64,000 bases of DNA from Paracoccus tibetensis (lineage in GTDB: Bacteria; Pseudomonadota; Alphaproteobacteria; Rhodobacterales; Rhodobacteraceae). Below, one piece after another: positions 19,198 through 28,600 of this stretch. The DNA is taken from NCBI RefSeq assembly GCF_900102505.1, contig NZ_FMVT01000001.1, positions 1 to 64,000 of the forward strand. The letters are read 5' to 3'. Numbering within the stretch: position 1 is the first letter of the stretch; the number at the start of each line of letters is the position of its first letter. Both the position numbers and the translations under genes were made by a program. Under the pieces are notes generated by a model that was not told where the DNA came from, searched no databases, and saw nothing but the letters and a program-made list of their open reading frames with translations.

Positions 19198-19650
19198 ATG
19201 ATCACGCAGAAAATGAAGTATGCCCTCAAGGCCCTGCTCGTTCTTGGCGACGAGGCCGCCCGCCCGCGCCCCGAGGCCCTGACCATCGAGGAGATCGCCC
19301 GCCGCTCGGGTGCGCCCAAGCGCTTTCTCGAGCAGATCCTGCTCGAGATCCGCAATGCCGGCATCGTCGCCTCGATCCGGGGCCGGGCAGGGGGCTACAT
19401 GCTGATCAAGAAGGCCGAGGACATCTCGATCTCGGAGCTTCTGCGCCTGATCGACGGGCCCATCGCGCCGCTGCCCTGCCTCTCGCGCCGGGCCTATCAG
19501 CGCTGCGAGGATTGCACCGACGAGGCCACCTGCCGCCTGCGCAAGGTCTTCGCCGAGGTCTTCTGGTCCTACCTGATCCTGATCGAGAGCCTGACCCTGG
19601 CCGACATGCTGGGCAGCGACGAGATCGCGGGCGAGCTGACCGGCGCCTAA
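19198..19650 (+). CDS. Rrf2-family regulator with four clustered cysteines
   Basis: This 150-residue protein has a winged helix (MITQKMKYALKALLVL, SGAPKRFLEQILLEI, GGYMLIKKAEDISISELL) followed by Cys94, Cys103, Cys106 and Cys112. IscR uses three cysteines at a different spacing (CX5CX5C), so a metal or Fe-S cluster is possible but the arrangement differs. The following genes encode a sulfate importer, so a role as sensor of sulfur, cysteine or Fe-S status is likely, as for CymR-type Rrf2 proteins. A dyad that could be its operator is present at 19692-19707. Confidence 0.9.
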   Translation: MITQKMKYALKALLVLGDEAARPRPEALTIEEIARRSGAPKRFLEQILLEIRNAGIVASIRGRAGGYMLIKKAEDISISELLRLIDGPIAPLPCLSRRAYQRCEDCTDEATCRLRKVFAEVFWSYLILIESLTLADMLGSDEIAGELTGA

Positions 19651-19691
19651 GGGCGCGCCTGCGCCGGAGAATGATCTTCTCCAAACACGAC

Positions 19692-19707
19692 TAAATCAGC
19701 CGATTTA
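19692..19707. promoter_or_regulatory. AT-rich dyad, candidate Rrf2 operator
   Basis: TAAATC-AGCC-GATTTA is a perfect 6-base inverted repeat in an unusually AT-rich patch between the Rrf2 gene and the sulfate importer genes. Rrf2 proteins usually bind AT-rich dyads. It is a plausible autoregulatory or sulfate-operon control site; this is inference. Confidence 0.5.
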
Positions 19708-19792
19708 TTTCTCTTGCTAAAGACGACCTTCCCTGTCGTTAATTGTGCTCATGAAGCGGCACCTGCCGCGCCCCGAGCAAGAGGATCCAGCG

Positions 19793-20017
19793 ATGCCCCT
19801 GCGACAATCCCCTGCCGCCCGTGCCTCTGCCGCCCGTGCGCCGCTCTGCGCCATCACCCTGATCGACCGCCGCACCGGCCGGCCGCACCGCGTCAACGGC
19901 GCTGCGCTCGTCGCGCTCAGCCGCGATCCCGACGGTGCCGCGGCCGAGCTTCTGGCCGGCCGCGACCCCCGCATCTGGAGCGCTCGCGTCCAGCCGCTGC
20001 CCGGCGCCACGCGCTGA
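19793..20017 (+). CDS. small protein upstream of the sulfate importer
   Basis: This 74-residue protein has the compact core CAITLIDRRTGRPHRVNGAA, then LVALSRDPDGAAAELLAGRDP and IWSARVQPL. The ATG at 19793 has a CAAGAGG site 8 bases upstream and gives a better start than an ATG 48 bases earlier. Similar small proteins precede sulfate transporter genes in relatives, as far as I recall, but no function is known. No signal peptide or membrane helix is visible. Confidence 0.6.
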   Translation: MPLRQSPAARASAARAPLCAITLIDRRTGRPHRVNGAALVALSRDPDGAAAELLAGRDPRIWSARVQPLPGATR

Positions 20018-20040
20018 CCACCACCACTCACGGAGCCCAC

Positions 20041-20193
20041 ATGAAGATCATCGCCATCCTCACCGGCCTCCGCGCCCCGGCCCCAACCTTGGCTCCGGCC
20101 CCGGCCATGGTCCCCGCCCATGCCATGCCGGGATCGCGCCCGCCCGCATCCGGCATCCGCCCGACCGGCCGCCTCGCCCCGATGGGCATCTAG
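20041..20193 (+). CDS. possible 50-residue peptide before the sulfate-binding protein gene
   Basis: The frame begins ATG after a GGAG site and encodes a short hydrophobic start ([10 protein letters not shown]) and a long Pro/Ala-rich tail. It sits between the 74-residue gene and the binding-protein gene. It could be a leader peptide or a chance frame in GC-rich DNA; composition alone does not decide. Confidence 0.3.
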   Translation: MKIIAILTGLRAPAPTLAPAPAMVPAHAMPGSRPPASGIRPTGRLAPMGI

Positions 20194-20284
20194 GCCGCCC
20201 CGTCACCGTCACCCGGACATCTGCGGGGGCAGCGCCCCGATCCTCCCCCGCCCCTCACAAGCCGCCCCTCACAAGGACCCGCCC

Positions 20285-21262
20285 ATGTTCCTCCGCCCCG
20301 CCGCCCTCGCCCTGATCCTGCTGGCCCCCGCCGCCCAGGCCCAGAGCCTGCTGAACGTCAGCTACGACCCCACGCGCGAGCTTTATCGCGAGTTCAACGA
20401 GGCCTTCGCCGCCCATTGGGAGGCGCAGGGCAACCCGGCCCCCACGATCGAGACCAGCCATGGCGGCTCGGGCGCACAGGCGCGGGCGGTGATCGACGGG
20501 CTGAACGCGCAGGTCGTCACGCTGGCTTTGGCCGGCGACATCGACCGCATCGCCGAGGATACCGGCAAGCTGCCCGCCGACTGGCAGTCGAAGCTGCCGC
20601 ACAATTCCAGCCCCTATACCTCGACCATCGTCTTCCTCGTGCGCGACGGGAACCCCAAGGGCATCCAGGACTGGGGCGATCTGGTGAACGAGGGCGTCGA
20701 GGTCATCACGCCGAACCCCAAGACCAGCGGAGGGGCGCGCTGGAACTACCTCGCGGCCTGGGCCTGGGCCGAGAAGAACGGCCGCGACCCGCAGGAGTTC
20801 GTCGGCCAGCTCTTCGCCAATGTCCCGGTGCTGGACACCGGCGCGCGCGGCTCGACCACGACCTTCGCGCAGCGCGGCATCGGCGACGTGCTCTTGGCCT
20901 GGGAGAACGAGGCCTATCTGGCGCTGGAGGAGCTGGGCGAGGACCAGTTCGACATCGTGGTGCCCAGCCTCTCGATCCTGGCCGAGCCGCCGGTCGCGCT
21001 GGTCGAGGGCAACATCGCCGATGACGCGCAGCGCGCCTTGGCCGAGGCCTATCTGAACTATCTCTACACGCCCGAGGGGCAGGCGCTGGCCTTCAAGCAC
21101 TTCTACCGGGCATGGGACGACAGCGCGGCCGATCCCGAGGACGTCGCCCGCTTCCCCGAGCTGGAGCTGGTCTCCATCGACGATCTTGGCGGATGGGCCA
21201 CGCTGCAGCCCGAGCACTTCGGCGATGGCGGGATCTTCGACCAGATCTACGTGGCACGGTGA
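20285..21262 (+). CDS. sulfate/thiosulfate-binding periplasmic protein
   Basis: This 325-residue protein has a signal peptide ([19 protein letters not shown]) and the sulfate-binding protein signature: [17 protein letters not shown], then [51 protein letters not shown] and [18 protein letters not shown]. These contain the oxyanion-binding loops. It delivers sulfate or thiosulfate to CysT/CysW. It is the first gene of the four-gene importer; cysT starts 7 bases later. Whether it is Sbp or CysP cannot be settled by eye. Confidence 0.93.
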   Translation: MFLRPAALALILLAPAAQAQSLLNVSYDPTRELYREFNEAFAAHWEAQGNPAPTIETSHGGSGAQARAVIDGLNAQVVTLALAGDIDRIAEDTGKLPADWQSKLPHNSSPYTSTIVFLVRDGNPKGIQDWGDLVNEGVEVITPNPKTSGGARWNYLAAWAWAEKNGRDPQEFVGQLFANVPVLDTGARGSTTTFAQRGIGDVLLAWENEAYLALEELGEDQFDIVVPSLSILAEPPVALVEGNIADDAQRALAEAYLNYLYTPEGQALAFKHFYRAWDDSAADPEDVARFPELELVSIDDLGGWATLQPEHFGDGGIFDQIYVAR

Positions 21263-21269
21263 CACGCTG

Positions 21270-22112
21270 ATGGCCACCCGCGCCCCTCTCATCCAGCGCA
21301 CGGCGATCCCCGGTCTCGGCCTTTCGGCCGGGATCACGCTGTTCATGCTGTCGCTCGTCGTCATCCTGCCCATCGGCGCGCTGCTGGCCAAGGGCGCCAG
21401 CTTCGGCGCCGCCGGCATCTGGGAGGTGGTGAACCGCCCCCGCACATGGGCCGCGCTGTGGCTGTCCTTCCGCCTGTCCTTCCTGGCGGCGCTCTTCAAC
21501 CTCGTCTTCGGGGTGATCCTTGCGTGGGTGCTGGTGCGCTACCGCTTCCCCGGCAAGCGCATCATCGACGCGGCGGTGGACCTGCCCTTCGCCCTGCCGA
21601 CGGCGGTGGCCGGCATCGCCCTGACCGCGCTCTACGCCCCGAACGGCGTTCTCGGCAGCCTCGCCGGCGAGATCGGCTGGAAGATCGCCTATACCCAGTG
21701 GGGCATCTGGCTGGCGCTGGTCTTCGTAGGCCTGCCCTTCGTCACCCGCACCGTCCAGCCGGTGATCGAGGAGATCGAGTCCGAGGTCGAGGAAGCCAGC
21801 GCCACGCTCGGCGCCAGCCGCGCCCACACGATGCGCCACGTCATCCTGCCGATGCTGATGCCGGCCGCGCTGACGGGCTTCGCCCTCTCGCTGGCCCGCG
21901 CGGTCGGGGAATACGGCTCGGTCATCTTCATCGCCGGCAACATTCCCCTCAGGACCGAGATCGCGCCGCTGCTGATCGTGATCCAGCTCGAGGAATACAA
22001 CTACAACGCCGCCGCCGCGATCGGCATCGCCATGCTGGTCATCAGCTTCGCGATGCTCTTGGCGATCAACCTCATCCAGATCTGGTCTCGCCGGAGGATC
22101 GGTCATGTCTGA
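21270..22112 (+). CDS. cysT: sulfate ABC transporter permease CysT
   Basis: This 280-residue protein has about six membrane helices and the binding-protein-dependent permease motif near VEEASATLGASRAHTMRHVILP (EAA loop). The segment DLPFALPTAVAGIALTALY is typical of CysT/CysU. It pairs with CysW as the transmembrane channel. It overlaps cysW by 8 bases, which indicates translational coupling. Confidence 0.94.
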   Translation: MATRAPLIQRTAIPGLGLSAGITLFMLSLVVILPIGALLAKGASFGAAGIWEVVNRPRTWAALWLSFRLSFLAALFNLVFGVILAWVLVRYRFPGKRIIDAAVDLPFALPTAVAGIALTALYAPNGVLGSLAGEIGWKIAYTQWGIWLALVFVGLPFVTRTVQPVIEEIESEVEEASATLGASRAHTMRHVILPMLMPAALTGFALSLARAVGEYGSVIFIAGNIPLRTEIAPLLIVIQLEEYNYNAAAAIGIAMLVISFAMLLAINLIQIWSRRRIGHV

Positions 22113-22998
22113 CGCCGCCCTGAACCTCCACCGCACGGCCCATCCGGGCAAGCGCCGCTTCCGCTCGGCCACCGAGGAAAGCGCGCCTGCCCGCATTGCC
22201 CTGATCCTGATCGCCGTCGGCGGGCTTCTCCTGCTGGTCGGCGCGCCGCTGGTCGCCGTCTTCGCCGAGGCGCTGGTGCGGGGCTGGGGCGCGGCCGTCC
22301 AAAGCCTGCAAAGCCGCGACGCGCAGGCCGCAATCCGGCTGACGCTGCTGATCACCGCCATCGCGGTGCCGATGAACGCGATCTTCGGCATCGCGGCGGC
22401 CTGGTTCATCACCAAGTTCGACTTCCGCGGCAAGGCCTTCCTCATCACCCTGATCGACCTGCCGTTCAGCGTCAGCCCGGTGGTCGCCGGCCTCTGCATC
22501 GTGCTGCTGTTCGGGGCGAACTCGGCCATGGGGGCCTGGCTGGTCGCGAACGGCTTTCCCATCGTCTTCGCCGTGCCCGGCATCGTGCTGGCCACCGTCT
22601 TCGTGACCTTCCCCTTCGTCGCGCGCGAGCTGATCCCCGTGATGATCGAGCAGGGCCGCTCCGAGGAAGAGGCCGCGCTGACCCTCGGCGCCTCGGGCTG
22701 GCGGGTGTTCCGCACGGTGACGCTGCCGAACATCCGGTGGGCGCTGCTTTACGGCACGCTCCTCTGCACCGCCCGCGCGATGGGCGAGTTCGGCGCCGTC
22801 GCCGTCGTGTCCGGCAAGATCCGCGGCCAGACCGCGACCATGCCGATCACCATCGAGATGTTCTACAACGAATATCTCTCGGTCGCGGCCTTCTCGATGG
22901 CCGCGCTCCTGACGGGCTTCGCCCTCCTGACCCTGATGCTGAAAACCGTGCTGGAGCTGCGTCACGCCGACCAGCTCGCCGCCACCCGCCGCCATTGA
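22105..22998 (+). CDS. cysW: sulfate ABC transporter permease CysW
   Basis: This 297-residue permease has a cytoplasmic N-terminal tail of about 30 residues and then six helices. Motifs are [21 protein letters not shown] and the EAA loop [41 protein letters not shown] is a CysW-type signature. It is the partner of CysT in the inner membrane and is followed by cysA after 11 bases. Confidence 0.94.
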   Translation: MSDAALNLHRTAHPGKRRFRSATEESAPARIALILIAVGGLLLLVGAPLVAVFAEALVRGWGAAVQSLQSRDAQAAIRLTLLITAIAVPMNAIFGIAAAWFITKFDFRGKAFLITLIDLPFSVSPVVAGLCIVLLFGANSAMGAWLVANGFPIVFAVPGIVLATVFVTFPFVARELIPVMIEQGRSEEEAALTLGASGWRVFRTVTLPNIRWALLYGTLLCTARAMGEFGAVAVVSGKIRGQTATMPITIEMFYNEYLSVAAFSMAALLTGFALLTLMLKTVLELRHADQLAATRRH

Positions 22999-23009
22999 GG
23001 AGCCCCTCC

Positions 23010-23715
<706 letters not shown>

Positions 23716-23729
<14 letters not shown>

Positions 23730-25410
23730 CGTCCGCCCGACCTGGGTCCAGGGGAAAGCCGCAGCGCCAAGGCAGATCCGGCAGGCCCAGATCGGGCGGC
23801 GGCGTTGCGGCGGCGAGCAGGTTGACGACATCGGCGCGGCTTCTCGCATCCGCGCCGTCCGCCAGGGCCTCCGCCAGCCAGCGCGTCGCCTGTGGGGCCG
23901 AAAGGCTCGTGCCGCTCAGGCGCTGGCACGCGGCGGGCGCGATGCCGGGCAGGGTCATGCCGAAGACGTTGCTGCTTGCATCGGCCGGCGCGGTGATGTC
24001 GCCCCCGTCGCCATTCGAAAGAAGCCCGGTATAGGCGCTGAGCCGTCCCGGCGGCCATGCGAGCGTCGCGCCGACGCGGATCTGCTGCGCGCCCCGTGCG
24101 TGAAGGCTGGCGGTGCCGTTCCGGCGGATGGGGCCGAGGGGCGGGCTGTCGCGCTCGGGCCAGCGCCCCGACGCAGTGCGCGGGGCGTGGTCGGCATGGA
24201 CGAACGAGGATTGCAGGCCCTGCCCGCGAAAGCCCGAAAGCCGGTCGTCGCGGTGGATGAAGAGGTCGCAGCCCGAGGCACCTGCCTCGGTCAGGTGCAG
24301 CTTCCAGAGGCCGGGCGGCGCGGCCTTGCCGGCCTCCGGCAGCGTCGGCGGCACGATGACCGTCAGGCAGGCCCGCCCCGCGTCGCCGCCCCGGCGCTGA
24401 AGGACGACCCGCGCCAGCCGGGCGCCCCGGCCGTCCTCGACCACGCCCTGACCCGTCTGGTCCAGCGGCACGGCGATTTGCCTTCCGTCGGGCGTGGAAA
24501 GGGCAAGGCGCGGCGCGGGCTCTCCGGCCGCCCCCCAGATCTCGAGCGCGTTCAGGGTCGGATCGGCGGGCGGGATGCGCCAGCCGATGCTGCCGCCTTG
24601 CTGCAGCTTCGCCCGCAGCCGGGCCTGCCGGCTGTTGCCGGTCGGTACGACGAAGAAGATCGGCCCCAGCTCCCACTTCCTGATCTTCGTGACCGCGTCC
24701 TGCAGGCGCGACAGCAGCGCGCTTCCGTCATCCGCCCCCGCCGTCACGCCGAGCGAGAGGTTCACGACCAGCGGCGGTGCCACCTTACGGCCCGCCACCC
24801 TGGACATCTCGCGGGCAAGCGCGCGGGCGCGGGCGATGACGAAGACCACGGCCGCCTGGATGAAAAGGCCCGACAGGCTGCCCGTCGTCTCGGCCAGCAC
24901 GCTTCTGGGCAGCGAGACGGCCAGCATGGGGAAGTCGCGCCCGCGCCCCTGTCGCGGATCATGCCCCGCCGCCAGCGCCGCGACCGCCGCGCCGTGGCTG
25001 GCGGCATGGGCCATCTGGAAGACGCCGCCCGGCTGCATCAGCCCGCAGGCGCGATAGGCGGCATCGGGATCGCCCGCCCGCCGCAGCGCGTCGATCTGCG
25101 GGCCGCGCAGTTCCCGGCCAAAGGCGATGTCGGCGCGGCGCTCGGCCCGCGCGGCCTCCATCAGCCAGATCGAGGCGACGCGGCTGTGGCCTTCGGACGT
25201 CGTGAAGAGGGGATGCGCGAAGGGGATGGCGTAATCTATGACCGCGACGATGGCGGCCTGGCCCGCATCTGGCGGATGGGCCGCGGGGTCGAGGAATGGC
25301 CCCTCTTCCGCCACCGGCGCGCCCTTCACCGCCAGTGCCTGCGCGGGCAGCAGCGCCGGGATGCTGTCGAGGATCGCGGTGAACAGCTCGAGGGATTGCT
25401 TGATGATCAT
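23716..25410 (-). CDS. subtilisin-like (S8) serine peptidase, apparently cytoplasmic
   Basis: This 564-residue protein has a readable catalytic triad: Asp59 in [14 protein letters not shown], His139 in [13 protein letters not shown], and Ser502 in [10 protein letters not shown]. The oxyanion Asn is in [15 protein letters not shown]. There is no signal peptide and no obvious propeptide, so it would remain inside the cell unless exported by another route. A long insertion of about 150 residues lies between the oxyanion Asn and the catalytic Ser; it looks beta-rich and includes [10 protein letters not shown] and [10 protein letters not shown]. It is the last gene of an operon with a PAP2-like protein and a 62-residue protein, and it overlaps the latter by 4 bases. 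Its substrate is unknown. Confidence 0.88.
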
Positions 25411-25595
25411 GGGTTGAACGCCGCGTCGATCAGCGCCTGCAGCGCCTCAAGCCGGGCCGCGCGTTCGGGGTCCCCCACGGCAAGCTGCATGCCCTTCACG
25501 AGGTCATCCACCAGCGGCCAGTCGTCGTCCCGCGTCAGATGAGCTTGCGGGGCGGGCTGCCAGATGAGCGGCGTCAGCCCCATCGCCCCTCCCAT
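25407..25595 (-). CDS. 62-residue protein between PAP2-like and protease genes
   Basis: The short acidic protein contains LTPLIWQPAPQAHLTRDDDWPLVDDLVKGMQLAV and ends ALIDAAFNP (only key words given). It overlaps the PAP2-like gene by 22 bases and the protease gene by 4 bases (ATGA), so it is translationally coupled to both. It has no signal peptide or membrane helix. Its position suggests an inhibitor, chaperone or adaptor of the protease; that is inference. A slightly later start (MGLTPL) is also possible. Confidence 0.6.
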   Translation of the reverse strand: MGGAMGLTPLIWQPAPQAHLTRDDDWPLVDDLVKGMQLAVGDPERAARLEALQALIDAAFNP

Positions 25596-26620
25596 TCGTC
25601 ATGCGCGGCGGACCAGGTCGCGGCGAGAAGCGGCGCCTTCTCGGCGGCGCCGCCTTCGGCATGGGTCAGGCAGTTCTGCGCCTCCCATGCGGCCCAGAAC
25701 GCCGGCAGGTGGAAGTCGCGCGAGCCTGCGGCCGCATCCTCGCCCCACTGCGCCCCGTCGAAGGTGATGTCGGGCGCCGTGCCGCCGGTCGCCCGCGCGA
25801 CCAGCCAGCGGGCGGCGGCCAGTCCGAGCGCCGCCCCCGCCGCGCTGTCCGACGGGAAGTGCAGCCCCGCCACCGTCCGGTTCGTCGCGATCCGCGCCGC
25901 CGCGCGGTCCAGCTGGCTGCCAAGGGCGGGCGAGGCGGCGCCGCTGAGGGCCGCGAGCACGCCCGCAAGCGCGAAGGCCTGCGTCGCGTGCCCGCTCGGG
26001 AAGGTTGAATGGCCGGGGCAAGGGATGATCGGCTGGATGTCGGGCGACAGCACATGCGGGCGCGGCAGCGCGAAGCCCAGCTTCGCGCGCTGGACGAGCA
26101 CCGTCGCCAGATCCAGCGCGGCCGAGGCCAGAAGCAGGGTGCAGGGCGTCCAGCGCGGCGCGATGGGCAGGATCGACGAGAAGAAGGGCAGGACCTGATC
26201 GGTCTGGCAGAGGATCTCGGCCATGCGCTCGGCGCGCAGATCGGCATAGCCGGCGACCAGCTGCACCTCGTCCTGCAAGCGCTCCGCGTCCGGCGGCGCG
26301 ATCCTGACCAGCCGCCCGCCTGGCGCCTCGATCACCAGCGCCTCGGCCGTGGCCGCGATCCGCAGCCCCTCGGTCGCTTCGGACAGAAGCGCGGCGACCG
26401 CGAAATGCGGCTCGATCCGCCGCAGCCGCGCGGCAAGGTCCGCCTGCGGTGCGCCGGGCGCGGTGACGGCGACCTCGGTCATGGGGGCCAGCGCCTCGCG
26501 CGCCACCAGCAGGGCCTGGGCCATCATGGCGCTGACGCCGCCCGCGCCCTCGGCCTGGGCATTCTGCGCGTTCTGGGCATTTTGCGCGTTCTGCGCATTT
26601 TGGGCGTTCGAGAAGGACAT
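25574..26620 (-). CDS. PAP2/vanadium-haloperoxidase-like protein with NAQ repeat
   Basis: This 348-residue protein contains the three acid-phosphatase motifs of the PAP2 superfamily: KLGFALPRP, FPSGHATQAF and NRTVAGLHFPSD. These line the phosphate or vanadate site. The protein lacks clear membrane helices and a signal peptide, which favours the soluble haloperoxidase-like branch over lipid phosphatases. Residues 5-22 are six perfect Asn-Ala-Gln repeats. The start at 26620 is supported by GAGGGAAGA; an ATG 18 bases upstream has no such site. It heads the operon with the 62-residue protein and the subtilase and faces the BTAD-like regulator over a 91-base gap. Confidence 0.85.
   Translation of the reverse strand: MSFSNAQNAQNAQNAQNAQNAQAEGAGGVSAMMAQALLVAREALAPMTEVAVTAPGAPQADLAARLRRIEPHFAVAALLSEATEGLRIAATAEALVIEAPGGRLVRIAPPDAERLQDEVQLVAGYADLRAERMAEILCQTDQVLPFFSSILPIAPRWTPCTLLLASAALDLATVLVQRAKLGFALPRPHVLSPDIQPIIPCPGHSTFPSGHATQAFALAGVLAALSGAASPALGSQLDRAAARIATNRTVAGLHFPSDSAAGAALGLAAARWLVARATGGTAPDITFDGAQWGEDAAAGSRDFHLPAFWAAWEAQNCLTHAEGGAAEKAPLLAATWSAAHDEWEGRWG
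26555..26608 (-). repeat. six-fold 9-base in-frame repeat encoding Asn-Ala-Gln
   Basis: Six consecutive 9-base units (AAC/T-GCx-CAx) encode NAQ six times at the N-terminus of the PAP2-like protein. Because the unit is a multiple of three, gain or loss of a copy would change protein length but keep the frame. Confidence 0.9.
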
Positions 26621-26711
26621 CGGATCTTCCCTCTGCACGGGCGCGTTCCACGCCTCGATTCGCGTGAGCTATGGTAACATGCGCGCGAGCATTCATCAGG
26701 AGCCTTCGGTG

Positions 26712-28199
26712 ATGCGCCATCGGCTGCGGCTCATGGGCCCGGTCAACCTCGTCACTGCCGAGGGCAGGGACGTGACGCCGCGTGGCCGCAAGGCGCGCGG
26801 GATGCTGGCGCTTCTGGGCACCGCGCCCGGCCTGCGCATGGCGCGCGCGCAGCTTCAGGACCGGCTGTGGAGCCTCAGCCCGCCGGTCCAGAGTTCGGCC
26901 AGCCTGCGCCAGGCCCTGCGCGAGCTGCGCCAGGCGCTGGAGGGCGCGCTGGTCGGCGGCGACGGGTGGGTGGGGCTGGATCCCGCGGCGGTCGAGGTGG
27001 ACCTGCGGCCGCGCGCCGGGCTTGCGGGGCAGGTGGCCGAGTTCGCCCAGGGCCTCGAGATCGACGATCCCGAATTCGAGGACTGGCTGCGCGACATGCG
27101 CCTCGCGCTCGAGGACCGCGTGCCGGTGCCGGAGCTTGCCGCGCTGGTCCTCTGCGAGCCGCGGGGCGAGGGGGCGCAGGCCCGGATGCTGGCCGAGATC
27201 GTGCTGCAGGAGGCCGCGGCCCGCGCCGCCCCGCTGATCCCCGCCCGGATCATCCGTGCGCCCGACGGCGGCGAGGGGCTGCTGGTCGAGAGCTGGTGCC
27301 TTGGCGGGCAGGGCGAGCGGGCGCTGATGATGACGGCGCTGCGCGATCTCGGGACGGGGGCGCAGCTCTGGGCGCAGAGCGATGCGCTTGCGCCCGGCCT
27401 GCCCGACATGCGGCGGCTCGGCAGCGTCCTGGCGGCGGCGATGATCCAGGCGGCGCGCCAGAGCGGGGCGGGCGGCGGGCTGCGCTATCCGGTCCCCGAT
27501 CTCTTCACCTTCTCGCGCCGCCGCCTGCTGGCCGCGGACCGCAGGTTGCAGCAGGCCGAGGGCGCGGTGCCCCGCGCGCTGCAGGCCTTCCTGCGCTACA
27601 CGCTGATCATCGAGCGGCAGGGCGCCGACCCCCGCAGCCTCGCCGACGAGGCCGAGGCCTTCTGCCGCCAGTCCCTCGAGGCCGCGCCGACCGATCCCAT
27701 CGTGCTATCGACCTTTGCCCTGTTGAAGTCCTTGCGCGGCGAGGTGGCGGCGGCGCTGGACCTGGCGCGGCTGGCCTGCCGCCTGTCGCCGGGCCATGAC
27801 ATGTCGCATCTGGCGCTGTCGCAGGCGCTGAACGATGCCGGCCGCGACCGGGATGCGCTGATGACCATCGTCAAAGCCGATGCCGGGCCGATGGCGATGC
27901 TGGGCCAGCCCAGCTGGCGGCTGCGCCTGATGGTGGCGCAGCTGCGCCTTGGGCGCCTTGCCGAGGCCGAGGCCGCGGCGGCCGCGGCCCTCGCCCATGC
28001 GCCGGAATGCCGCCCGGCGCTGCGCGCGCTGGCCGCCCTGCGCTTTCACCGCGGCGACGAGGCCGGCGCGGCCGATGCGCTGGCCGCCCTGCGCCGCGCC
28101 GAGCCCGATTTCAGCCTCGCCCTGATGGCCAGTCCCGACTACCCGGTGCTGACGCTGCGGCGCATGGGGCTTCTGGGCGTCACCCGCTCGGGCCTCTGA
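26712..28199 (+). CDS. BTAD/SARP-like winged-helix regulator with TPR region
   Basis: In this 495-residue protein, residues 1-80 form an OmpR/SARP-like winged helix (LRLMGPVNLVTAEG, RGRKARGMLALL, RLWSLSPPVQSSASLRQALRELR). A long helical region follows, with TPR-like stretches near the end (AAALDLARLACRLSPGHD, LGRLAEAEAAAAAALAHAPECRPALRAL). The overall design resembles BTAD/SARP or CadC-type regulators, in which the TPR part senses a ligand or protein partner. ATG 12 bases after AGGAG is used; GTG 26709 is an alternative. It faces the PAP2/protease operon and is followed by an 11-base-phased direct repeat. Confidence 0.82.
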   Translation: MRHRLRLMGPVNLVTAEGRDVTPRGRKARGMLALLGTAPGLRMARAQLQDRLWSLSPPVQSSASLRQALRELRQALEGALVGGDGWVGLDPAAVEVDLRPRAGLAGQVAEFAQGLEIDDPEFEDWLRDMRLALEDRVPVPELAALVLCEPRGEGAQARMLAEIVLQEAAARAAPLIPARIIRAPDGGEGLLVESWCLGGQGERALMMTALRDLGTGAQLWAQSDALAPGLPDMRRLGSVLAAAMIQAARQSGAGGGLRYPVPDLFTFSRRRLLAADRRLQQAEGAVPRALQAFLRYTLIIERQGADPRSLADEAEAFCRQSLEAAPTDPIVLSTFALLKSLRGEVAAALDLARLACRLSPGHDMSHLALSQALNDAGRDRDALMTIVKADAGPMAMLGQPSWRLRLMVAQLRLGRLAEAEAAAAAALAHAPECRPALRALAALRFHRGDEAGAADALAALRRAEPDFSLALMASPDYPVLTLRRMGLLGVTRSGL

Positions 28200-28204
28200 G
28201 GTTT

Positions 28205-28235
28205 TCACGCCGCTCTCACGCCGCTTTCACGCCGG
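28205..28235. repeat. three direct repeats with exact 11-base period
   Basis: TCACGCCG occurs at 28205, 28216 and 28227, each copy 11 bases from the last and preceded by T/C-rich bases (TT, TC, TT). Repeats phased at one helical turn are characteristic of SARP-type regulator sites. They begin 6 bases after the stop of the BTAD-like gene and lie upstream of the membrane protein gene at 28601. Confidence 0.8.
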
Positions 28236-28600
28236 CATGGCACAACTTGATTCGCGGACCGGATGATAACCGGGCCGCGAAGGCGAAGAACGACCCGGTG
28301 ATCGGCCACAGTTGCTCCTGATGTGCGCGACCGGGTGCGCGGCCTTCGATCGACGGCGTGCGGGACGGTGCATCTTGCGTGGTGGTTGACGGTTTTTCCG
28401 GTCGGCACCGACCCGCCGCCTTTGGTTCGGCCCGCAACCGCGCTTCCGCCGCCGCAGCCCATGGCAGAGGGCCGCCGGCGGAAGCGGCCGGGTCTCTCGC
28501 CCTCATTCCCAAGCGTCCCCGTCGCCGGCGCCCTGCCGGCGGCGCCCCCCCCCGATGCCAAAGGCGAGCCGCCTGCGCGCGGCCAACACGGGAGAGCGAC
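28236..28600. other. gene-free stretch with no clear coding signal
   Basis: These 365 bases lie between the 11-base repeats and the next gene. Several overlapping frames are open on both strands but none has a ribosome site or recognisable protein. It probably holds a long leader or promoter for the gene at 28601. GGTTGACGGTTTTTCC near 28383 contains a TTGACG box, but no convincing -10 box is seen at the right distance. Confidence 0.4.
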
